Part shown: positions 1-5,568 of the stretch, in pieces
How the letters are laid out: each line of letters begins with the position of its first letter
Position numbering within the stretch: the stretch's first letter is position 1
NCBI GenBank assembly: GCA_003644325.1
Contig: QNCA01000044.1
Coordinates: 1-8,459 of the forward strand
Direction of reading: 5' to 3'
Source of the DNA: Planctomycetota bacterium
GTDB taxonomy: Bacteria; Planctomycetota; B129-G9
DNA: 8,459 nucleotides
Notes under the pieces: generated by a model
What the model was told of the DNA's origin: nothing
The model's input: only the letters and a program-made list of their open reading frames with translations
Databases searched by the model: none
Position numbers and translations under genes: made by a program

Positions 1-230
1 AGCATTTCCTGCAGCGCGCCGTCTTCGCCGAACTTGCCGTGCAGGGCTATGAAGAATGCGTCGAAGGGGAGAGACATCTCGGGTATGTCGGGGCCGCGCA
101 CATCGACGAGGGTCGTGCGCCAGCCCGCCTGCCTCAGGCCGCGCTCGACGGCCTCGCCGGACTTGAGCGAAACATCCCTTTCGGAGGAAAACCCTCCGGC
201 CAGAATTGCGATGCTCCGACCGTCACCCAT
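1..230 (-). CDS. ddl: D-alanine--D-alanine ligase, N-terminal part (cut by window edge)
   Basis: Ddl joins two D-alanines with ATP in the cytoplasm, giving the dipeptide that MurF adds to the UDP-MurNAc peptide. Only the first 76 codons are inside the window; the gene runs on past the left edge. The translation starts MGDGRSIAILAGGFSSERDV, which carries the family's N-terminal GG-S-ER-VSL-SG signature (about residues 12-26). It ends in ALHGKFGEDGALQEML, the Ddl HG--GEDG--Q--L motif. The ATG at 230 is chosen because it sits 8 bases after a strong GGAGGAGG ribosome site (complement of 239-246) and gives the usual distance to the first motif. A second ATG at 235 is out of frame and does not give Ddl. 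It follows the 92-residue gene after a 125-base structured gap. Identity is sure from these motifs; the ATP-grasp domain is not visible here. Confidence 0.95.
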   Translation of the reverse strand, partial: MGDGRSIAILAGGFSSERDVSLKSGEAVERGLRQAGWRTTLVDVRGPDIPEMSLPFDAFFIALHGKFGEDGALQEM

Positions 231-355
231 GGCATAAACCTCCTCCGGAGGGACCGCGCCGCAGGCGCAAGGAATGATACCGCTGCCATACCCGCAAGGA
301 TAGCGGTGGCCGCGCCCGTCTTGCGGGGCGGCCGCGGAAACCGTGCGGGTGAAAC
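231..355 (-). other. Structured gap between the small gene and ddl
   Basis: This 125-base leader has no gene. On the transcribed strand it holds three hairpins in a row before the ddl SD. The first pairs 308-318 with 324-333 (10 bp, one bulged base, 5-base loop). The second pairs CCGCT with AGCGG (280-284/302-306). The third is GCGCC-loop-GGCGC (256-260/264-268). None is followed by a T tract on the minus strand, so they do not look like intrinsic terminators. They could be an mRNA pause or translation-control structure, or only the effect of high GC. Confidence 0.45.
239..246 (-). promoter_or_regulatory. Ribosome binding site of ddl inside a palindrome
   Basis: The minus strand reads GGAGGAGG, 8 bases before the ddl ATG. 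Six of the SD bases lie in a perfect 10-base palindrome, CCTCCGGAGG (242-251). The site could therefore be partly sequestered by local pairing. Sequestration is inference; the SD itself is clear and decides the start. Confidence 0.75.
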
Positions 356-634
356 CTACCGCGCGTTTGCGCCGGCATTCACTCCGGGCGCTTTCTTCGT
401 CATGTTGACGAAGCGGCGTTCTTTCTGAGCGACCGGCGTCTTTGTCATCTTCTCGTAATCTTCGATGAAGATATCAAGAGCGCTGATGATGCTGACGACG
501 TCCTCTTTCGACAGCGATACGGAATCGCCCGAGGCGAGTTCCAACTCCCTGGCGAGAAGGTTGACGGTGACCTTGACGGGATGCAAACGGCGGTTGAGGT
601 ATTCGATGAGTTTTGAGCCTTCAAGTTTTTCCAT
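356..634 (-). CDS. Small hypothetical protein, 92 residues, between murB and ddl
   Basis: I do not recognise this protein. It is supported as a gene by a textbook AGGAGG site five bases before the ATG (complement of 640-645) and by its place, in the same direction, between two cell-wall genes. It has no signal peptide and no clear membrane segment. The first 65 residues look like mixed amphipathic helices and strands: a charged start (MEKLEGSKLIEYLNRRL), a hydrophobic VKVTVNLL stretch near residues 20-27, and an acidic helical part, SKEDVVSIISALDIFIEDYE, near 42-61. A short basic tail ends in GVNAGANAR. It contains no cysteine. A cytoplasmic helper or regulator of the neighbouring enzymes is possible, but nothing in the sequence shows a function. 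Its gene starts 103 bases after murB ends. Confidence 0.75.
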   Translation of the reverse strand: MEKLEGSKLIEYLNRRLHPVKVTVNLLARELELASGDSVSLSKEDVVSIISALDIFIEDYEKMTKTPVAQKERRFVNMTKKAPGVNAGANAR

Positions 635-639
635 GTGCC

Positions 640-645
640 CCTCCT
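640..645 (-). promoter_or_regulatory. Strong ribosome binding site of the 92-residue gene
   Basis: The minus strand reads AGGAGGGGCAC directly before the ATG at 634. AGGAGG with a five-base spacer is close to the ideal Shine-Dalgarno site and is the main reason to believe in the small gene. Confidence 0.8.
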
Positions 646-737
646 GTAAGAAGCCTACCCCCCGATTGGTTTCGGCCGCACCCGCTGCGTCCGCGGGATT
701 TGCCGGTAAAACAGGTTCTTACCACAACTGTAGTCAT

Positions 738-1619
738 TTACCATATTTCGATTTCCAGTTCAAGCAGGACGTTATAGTTTTTCAGGATTTTTTCCCGAAT
801 CTTCTCAATCAACCTCAATACATCGTCGGCCGTTGCGCCGCCGGTGTTGATGATGAAGTTCGCGTGCAGGGGCGATACCATCGCCCCGCCGACCCGAGCG
901 CCCTTGAAGCCCGCGGCCTCAATCAACTGCCCGGCATACTGACCGGGGGGGTTCCTGAAAACACAGCCGGCGCTTTTTGCGGTGAGCGGCTGGCTGCGCC
1001 TCTTTTCCGCGAGGACGGCGCCCCGTCGCATGGCAATCCCCGCCGCATCGGCCCGCTTCAGCAGGAGTTCCGCCGCCGCCACTACCCTGCCGCGGAGGCC
1101 GGAGTCGCGATAAGCGAAGCAAATCTTCTCCGCGGGCAGGGTGGTCAGCCCACCGGCATCCACGCACGTGACTTCCGAAACCACCTCCCCTATCCAGCCG
1201 TGCCTGCCGCCGCTGTTCATCATCAGCGCGCCGCCCAGCGTGCCGGGGATGCCTGCCAGCGCCTCTATCCCGGCGAGTCCCTCCCGGCCGCACCGCGTCA
1301 CCAGGCGGCCCAGCGGCATACCCGCCTCGACCCTGACGCGCTCCCCGTCAAGGGAAAGGGCGCGCAACTTTCCGAGGCACACGACCGGCTCGGTGATTTC
1401 TCTCGATTTGATGAGAAGGTTCGTGCCCCCGCCGAGAATCCTGAATCGTGTTCCGGACTTATTGAATTGCGCCACGACGACGGCCAGTTCCTCAATCGTA
1501 CGCGGTTGAATGAACCGTCTTGCGACACCGCCGATCCCGAAAGAAGTCATCAGCCCCAGGGGAACGTCCGTGCGCAGAATATCCGGAAAAGTCTCGGCAA
1601 GAATCATTGTGCAATCCAT
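738..1619 (-). CDS. murB: UDP-N-acetylenolpyruvoylglucosamine reductase (MurB), type II
   Basis: MurB is the cytoplasmic flavoenzyme that reduces UDP-GlcNAc-enolpyruvate to UDP-MurNAc with NADPH. The 293 residues show the family order: TSFGIGG near 25-31, the FAD-binding RILGGGTNLLI near 60-70, GIPGTLGGALMMNSGG near 123-138, the FAYRDSGLRG block with the active-site Arg (about 171), then KSAGCVFRNP near 215-224, and LLELEIEIW at the C-terminus carrying the likely catalytic Glu. The length and the absence of the extra Tyr-loop region fit type II MurB rather than the E. coli type I. The proton-donor position, usually Ser in SAGS-FKNP, is Cys219 here. The ATG at 1619 lies three bases after the murC stop. 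A second ATG at 1607 has a better placed GGATGG upstream and may be the true start, losing four residues. The reading frame is intact. Confidence 0.96.
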   Translation of the reverse strand: MDCTMILAETFPDILRTDVPLGLMTSFGIGGVARRFIQPRTIEELAVVVAQFNKSGTRFRILGGGTNLLIKSREITEPVVCLGKLRALSLDGERVRVEAGMPLGRLVTRCGREGLAGIEALAGIPGTLGGALMMNSGGRHGWIGEVVSEVTCVDAGGLTTLPAEKICFAYRDSGLRGRVVAAAELLLKRADAAGIAMRRGAVLAEKRRSQPLTAKSAGCVFRNPPGQYAGQLIEAAGFKGARVGGAMVSPLHANFIINTGGATADDVLRLIEKIREKILKNYNVLLELEIEIW

Positions 1620-1622
1620 CCC

Positions 1623-3023
1623 CTATTGCAGGGCGGTCGTCGTCCGGGAACGCGCGGCCAGAAAGGCCTCCGCAAGTTCGTTGACGTTGCCGGCGCCCAT
1701 CGTCAGCAATATATCACCGGGCTGTACGTTTCGCGCCAGGTGTTTCAGAATCTCCGGGAAATCGGGGATATAGCGGGCTTCTCCGCCCCGCGCGGCTATC
1801 TCGCGGACCAGGTCTTCCGACGTTATGAGGGCGCGCTCCGCCTCGCCGTCCCGCACAAAAAAGATGTCGGGGATAACCACTACGTCCGCGTCCGCGAATG
1901 AGTGCGCGAAGTCATTCAGCAGAAAGCGCGTGCGGCTGTGCTGGTGCGGCTGGAAGACACACCAGAGGCGCCTGCCGCCGGGGTATTTCTCCCGAACGGC
2001 CCTCAGGGTCAGCCGGACGGCCGTGGGGTGATGCGCGTAGTCGTCCACGACCGTTACGCCGTCGCGGTCGCCGAGTTCCTCGAACCTGCGGCTCACGCCG
2101 GGAAATGTCGCGAGCGAAGCGATTATCGCTTCTCCGGACACGCCGAAGTGGTCCGCGACCGCAGCAGCGGCCAGGGCGTTCATTACGTTGTGCTCGCCCG
2201 ACATCTTGAGGTAGGACTTGCCCAGCGAACTGCCGTGGCGAAAGACCTCGAACGAAGTGAAACCGTAGGATGACTCCACCTTCTCGGCGCGCCAGTCGGC
2301 ATCTTTGGAAAACCCAATCGTCACGCGCCTGCATGTTGCCCCCTCGGCGGCCTTCACGGCGTCGGCGTCATCGCGGTTTACCACGATGATTCCATCGGGC
2401 GTCGCGCGCGCGGCGAAGTCGGCGAAGGCCCGGCGTATTTCATCGAGTCCTGAGTAATAATCGAGGTGATCCTCCTCGATGTTGTTTATCACGGCGACCT
2501 CGGGCGTGAGATTGAGGAACGAGCGAGAGTATTCGCAGGCCTCCGCGACGAAGATATCGCCTTCGCCGACGCCCGCGCTGCCGCCCAGGGCCGGCACGTT
2601 GCCGCCCACGACAAAACTGGGCCGGAGTTGCGCACGCTTGAGGACCCAGGCAATCATCGCGGTGGTCGTGGTCTTGCCGTGGGTGCCGGCCACCGCGACG
2701 CCGCGGTATGCGCGCATCAATTGGCCCAGCGCCTCCGCGTATCGCATGACCTGCACCCCCCTGGCGGCGGCGCACTCCAGTTCCGGATTGCCGGCCTTGA
2801 CCGCCTCGGAGCGCACGACGACCTGCGCCTCGTGCGGCACGTTCGCCGGGTCGTGCCCGATGTGGACGGCGGCGCCGAGTTTCTGCAAGTATCGGACCGT
2901 CGACGTCAGGCGCACGTCCGAGCCGCTGACGGCGCAGCCGCCGAACAGCAGTATCCGCGCTATGCCGCTCATGCCGATGCCGCCGATGCCTATCATGTGC
3001 ACGTGTTTTGCATCTCGAAGCAT
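1623..3023 (-). CDS. murC: UDP-N-acetylmuramate--L-alanine ligase (MurC)
   Basis: MurC uses ATP to add the first peptide residue, normally L-Ala, to UDP-MurNAc in the cytoplasm. From the ATG at 3023 it has 466 residues, a normal family length. Visible in order are the N-terminal nucleotide-binding HMIGIGGIGMSGIA (about 9-22), the ATP P-loop GTHGKTTTT (113-121), the Mur-ligase NNIEEDHLDYY (180-190), HNVMNALAA (about 278-286), and DDYAHHPTAV (about 327-336) at the C-terminal domain. The frame stays open to a TTG at 3059, but that site has no Shine-Dalgarno, whereas the ATG at 3023 has GGAG seven bases upstream. HIGHDPANV near residues 53-61 and RSEAV near 71-75, where SSAI is usual, are small variations. 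murB follows after three bases, so the two are surely co-transcribed and probably translationally coupled. Confidence 0.97.
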   Translation of the reverse strand: MLRDAKHVHMIGIGGIGMSGIARILLFGGCAVSGSDVRLTSTVRYLQKLGAAVHIGHDPANVPHEAQVVVRSEAVKAGNPELECAAARGVQVMRYAEALGQLMRAYRGVAVAGTHGKTTTTAMIAWVLKRAQLRPSFVVGGNVPALGGSAGVGEGDIFVAEACEYSRSFLNLTPEVAVINNIEEDHLDYYSGLDEIRRAFADFAARATPDGIIVVNRDDADAVKAAEGATCRRVTIGFSKDADWRAEKVESSYGFTSFEVFRHGSSLGKSYLKMSGEHNVMNALAAAAVADHFGVSGEAIIASLATFPGVSRRFEELGDRDGVTVVDDYAHHPTAVRLTLRAVREKYPGGRRLWCVFQPHQHSRTRFLLNDFAHSFADADVVVIPDIFFVRDGEAERALITSEDLVREIAARGGEARYIPDFPEILKHLARNVQPGDILLTMGAGNVNELAEAFLAARSRTTTALQ

Positions 3024-3030
3024 ATCCTTA

Positions 3031-3034
3031 CTCC
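3031..3034 (-). promoter_or_regulatory. Ribosome binding site that decides the murC start
   Basis: The minus strand reads GGAGTAAGGATATG, so GGAG lies seven bases before the ATG at 3023. The upstream in-frame TTG at 3059 is preceded by a sequence without purine-rich SD character, so the shorter protein is preferred. Confidence 0.65.
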
Positions 3035-3067
3035 GCGAATTTCCGAACACACCGCGCAACGGGGTGC

Positions 3068-3084
3068 AAGGTGACAGTCACCTT
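3068..3084. repeat. 17-base perfect palindrome between murG and murC
   Basis: AAGGTGAC, one central base, then GTCACCTT form a perfect inverted repeat in the 70-base gap after murG. The core GGTGACAG occurs again as the last eight bases of the window (8452-8459), where a second copy may be cut by the edge. It could be a dispersed REP-like palindrome or a protein-binding site. As RNA it would make a six-pair hairpin with a five-base loop and no T tract, so a terminator is unlikely. Confidence 0.6.
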
Positions 3085-3093
3085 TCATCCTCC

Positions 3094-4233
3094 CTACCGG
3101 GCCAATATGCCCTCGTACATGGCAAGACCCGCACGGCGCTTTTCCATGCCAATGGTTTTGAGAATATCCGAAACTACCGTTTCCGTCGCATCGGGATAGC
3201 CCAGCGCCCGCGCCTGCGCGACGGTCTTTTCCGCCGGCCCGGGTTCATCGAGCAGGCGCGTGAGATGCTCATACACCTCCCGCGCCGCCGTTTGCGATTG
3301 CTCCACCATGAAGGCCGCGCCCTGCTGCGCGAGTTGCGCGGCGTTCTCACGCTGCTCGCCGTCGAGCGAATACGGGTACGGCACGAGGACGGAGGGCAAA
3401 CCAAGCGCGGTGAGTTCCGCAATGGTGGTCGCCCCGGCCCGGCACACGACGACGTCGGCGAGCGCGTAAGCCAGGTCCATTCGTTCGATCATGCGCGCGA
3501 CATGAGCGCGTATCCCCGTGCGGACGTAGATGGTTCGGACGATGCGATAGTCCGCATCGCCGGTCTGGTGGAGGATCTGAACGCTTCCGGCGCGGCGGGC
3601 GAGTCGCGGCAGTATCTCCGCGATGATTTCGTTCACGCCGCGCGCGCCCTGGCTGCCTCCGAGGACCAACACCGTTTTCCTGCGCGGCGACAGGCGGAAG
3701 TGCCTCACGGCCTGCGCGCGCCCGCCCAGCAGGAGACCTTTTCGGATGGGGGTGCCGGTTTTCAGGCACGGCGCCCGCTTCGGCAGCAGTTCCGCGGTGC
3801 GGTCGAACTGGATAAATATCCTGCGGGCTCTCCGGAATATCATCCGCGTGGCCCGGCCGGGCACGGCGTTCTGCTCTATGAGAAAGACCGGCCTGCGCTT
3901 ACCCGCGGCCCATACCACCGGCACGGAGGCGTAGCCGCCGAGGCCGACGACGAGATGCGGGTCGAATTCGCGCAGCAGCCGCCGTGCCCTCAGGATGGCG
4001 AGCCCGAGGCGCGGCACCGCGAGCGCCTTTTGCGCCGGCCCGTACGGGCTGCGAGGAGCGCCGATGACGGTCCGTCTGAAGGGATGGTTCTTCAGTATCC
4101 GCTCCTCGACGGGCCGCCCGGCGGTGGCGAAGAGAATCGATGAGTCCGGCACGCGGCGCAGCATCTCCTCCGCCAGCGCAATGCCGGGGAAGAGATGGCC
4201 GCCGGTGCCGCCTCCCGCAAAGACTACTTTCAT
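3094..4233 (-). CDS. murG: UDP-GlcNAc:lipid I N-acetylglucosaminyltransferase (MurG)
   Basis: MurG is the peripheral inner-membrane GT28 glycosyltransferase that adds GlcNAc to lipid I, giving lipid II. The 379 residues begin MKVVFAGGGTGGHLFPGIAL, with the GGTGGH loop at 8-13. The second glycine motif VVGLGGYASVPVV is near 95-107, followed by FLIEQNAVPGRATR near 117-130. The C-terminal UDP-GlcNAc domain has VLGGSQGARGVNE (190-202), HQTGDADY (about 222-229), CRAGATTIAEL (264-274) and the LVPYPYSLDGEQRENA region (283-298) with the conserved Gln and Asn. Length is slightly above the usual 355-365. The ATG at 4233 puts the first motif at the usual place, but the upstream sequence GGGAAAACCCTGAC gives only a weak Shine-Dalgarno. 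It lies 80 bases after ftsW ends and 70 before the murC ATG. The C-terminal tail after about residue 360 (EKRRAGLAMYEGILAR) looks lineage-specific. Confidence 0.97.
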   Translation of the reverse strand: MKVVFAGGGTGGHLFPGIALAEEMLRRVPDSSILFATAGRPVEERILKNHPFRRTVIGAPRSPYGPAQKALAVPRLGLAILRARRLLREFDPHLVVGLGGYASVPVVWAAGKRRPVFLIEQNAVPGRATRMIFRRARRIFIQFDRTAELLPKRAPCLKTGTPIRKGLLLGGRAQAVRHFRLSPRRKTVLVLGGSQGARGVNEIIAEILPRLARRAGSVQILHQTGDADYRIVRTIYVRTGIRAHVARMIERMDLAYALADVVVCRAGATTIAELTALGLPSVLVPYPYSLDGEQRENAAQLAQQGAAFMVEQSQTAAREVYEHLTRLLDEPGPAEKTVAQARALGYPDATETVVSDILKTIGMEKRRAGLAMYEGILAR

Positions 4234-4254
4234 GTCAGGGTTTTCCCGATAAGC

Positions 4255-4283
4255 ATTATCCGGTCTGTACAGGTAAAACTGAA
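4255..4283 (-). promoter_or_regulatory. Possible weak internal promoter before murG
   Basis: In the ftsW-murG gap the minus strand carries GATAAT (complement of 4255-4260), five of six matches to a sigma70 -10. It is 17 bases after TTCAGT (complement of 4278-4283), a three-of-six -35. Initiation would fall about 15-20 bases before the murG ATG. A perfect CCCCG-GCG-CGGGG hairpin stands just after the ftsW stop codon, without a T tract. Such matches occur by chance, so this is only a candidate. Confidence 0.25.
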
Positions 4284-4311
4284 CGCAATGCTCGCTCCCC
4301 GCGCCGGGGAT

Positions 4312-5568
4312 TTACGCGAAGTCTTTTACGACGACGGGCCTTTTGCGGCGCACGGCCTTTTTCGCGCGCCTTTTTGGGCGTCGCTTTTTTGATTTAGCGG
4401 GCGCCCTGGCGGCCGCAATGGAACGGTTCGCAACGCCGATCATCACCCCGACCGCCGCCAGGCAGGATATCATCGCCGTGCCGCCGCGCGTTATAAAAGG
4501 CAGCGCCATGCCCGTCTGAAAAAGGCTGCCCGTCACGACGCCGATGTTGATGAACGCCTGCAGGCCTATCCAGACGGCGATGCCGACAACAAGGAGCGCG
4601 CTGAACTTGTCCGGCGCGGCCACCGCAACGGCAAGCCCGCTGATAACAAAGAAGACGAAAAGCAACACGACGAGCGACGCACCAAGAAAACCGAGTTCCT
4701 GGCCGATGATGGCGAAAATGAAGTCGGAATCGCTTTCCGGCAGGAAGAACAACTGCTGCTTGCCCCTGCCCGGGCCGGTGCCGGCCCAGCCGCCCTCGGT
4801 GAGGGCAATCATCGACTGGTCGAGTTGCCAGTTCTTGCCGTGCAGGTCTCTCCTGTCCTCTTCGGGGCGGAAGTTATTCAGGACTATGTCCATCCTGTCC
4901 CGTGCATGCCGCAGTTCCCTGCCGGTCCGGTCGGGCGCGACGAGCAATGCGCCGCCGAGGGCGAGCAGGCCCAGCGCCAGAACGCACGCGCCGACGGGGA
5001 TTAAGAACCGCAGCCGCGCCCCGGCGATGACAAGCATGACCACGCCCAACACCCCGATGAAAATCGCGGCGCCCTTGTCAACCTCGATGAGCACGAGAAA
5101 GACCGTCGCAACGACGACCAGGACGGGCACCGTGAAGCCCGGATGAAACTGCCTCAGTTTCTTCCCGCGCTCGGCCGCCCGGGACGCGATAAAAATCAGG
5201 ATGGCGAGTTTGGCGAATTCCGACGGCTGAAAACTCATCCCGAAGACGCTGAACCACCTTCGCGCCGAGGTGTTCTGTGTAACCCCGATGCCGGGTATCA
5301 GCACCATGAGGAGCATCAGCAGCGAGGCCGCCGTAATCGGCGTGCGCAGCCGCCGGAGCATCTCCGGCGGGACAGCCGTCATCACGAGCAGGGCCACGAG
5401 GCCGATGCAGACCTGGACGACATGCTGCCGCAGGCGCGCGGTGCCGTCCTGCATGCTGTATTCGCACCTTATGGCGCTGGCGCTGAAGGTCTCGACCACG
5501 CCGACGGCGAGCAGCGAAACGACGCAGACAATCAACAGGTTGCGCGCAAAGAGGGGAGAAAGTTTCAC
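4312..5568 (-). CDS. ftsW: Septal peptidoglycan polymerase FtsW (SEDS family)
   Basis: FtsW is the multipass inner-membrane SEDS glycosyltransferase that polymerises lipid II at the division site with its partner PBP (FtsI). From the GTG at 5568 it has 418 residues. It shows hydrophobic segments near 10-30, 50-66, 78-95, 116-130, 145-163, 166-183, 187-210, 295-317, 323-345 and 363-380. Signatures in order: ARRWFSVFGMSFQPSEFAKL (102-121), EVDKGAAIF (162-170), QLDQSMIALTEGGWAGTGPG (248-267), FFLPESDSDFIFAIIGQELGF (274-294, with the region of the catalytic Asp), and ALPFITRGGTAMI (355-367). The frame is open to an ATG at 5712, but that start would overlap the upstream gene by about 145 bases and add a basic non-membrane stretch; GTG overlapping the previous stop (GTGA) is much better. 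Odd points are TRGGT instead of SYGGS, VD-G instead of PD-G, and a very basic 30-residue cytoplasmic tail (KSKKRRPKRRAKK). RodA is excluded mainly by context. Confidence 0.94.
   Translation of the reverse strand: MKLSPLFARNLLIVCVVSLLAVGVVETFSASAIRCEYSMQDGTARLRQHVVQVCIGLVALLVMTAVPPEMLRRLRTPITAASLLMLLMVLIPGIGVTQNTSARRWFSVFGMSFQPSEFAKLAILIFIASRAAERGKKLRQFHPGFTVPVLVVVATVFLVLIEVDKGAAIFIGVLGVVMLVIAGARLRFLIPVGACVLALGLLALGGALLVAPDRTGRELRHARDRMDIVLNNFRPEEDRRDLHGKNWQLDQSMIALTEGGWAGTGPGRGKQQLFFLPESDSDFIFAIIGQELGFLGASLVVLLFVFFVISGLAVAVAAPDKFSALLVVGIAVWIGLQAFINIGVVTGSLFQTGMALPFITRGGTAMISCLAAVGVMIGVANRSIAAARAPAKSKKRRPKRRAKKAVRRKRPVVVKDFA
5565..5568 (-). promoter_or_regulatory. GTGA stop/start overlap coupling the YkuD gene to ftsW
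   Basis: The TGA stop of the upstream gene (5567-5565) and the GTG start of ftsW (5568-5566) share bases in a four-base GTGA. Only a weak AAGGG about a dozen bases upstream could serve as Shine-Dalgarno, so ftsW translation probably depends on ribosomes finishing the upstream gene. Confidence 0.75.

Noticed and set aside
621..737. 38-codon frame starting directly after the murB stop (TAAATG) and overlapping the start of the 92-residue gene
   Set aside because: Gly/Arg-rich with no recognisable feature and a weak ribosome site; it would cover the strong site of the small gene. It could be a coupling leader, but there is no evidence.
465..1901. Long plus-strand frame of 478 codons antisense to murB and murC
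   Set aside because: High GC makes long antisense frames common. The minus strand carries full MurB and MurC motifs, and the plus frame has no recognisable domain and crosses the gap between genes.
2479..4143. Plus-strand frame of 554 codons antisense to murC and murG
   Set aside because: It is rich in Arg, Pro and Ala without domain motifs and spans two real genes and their gap on the other strand; a shadow of codon bias.
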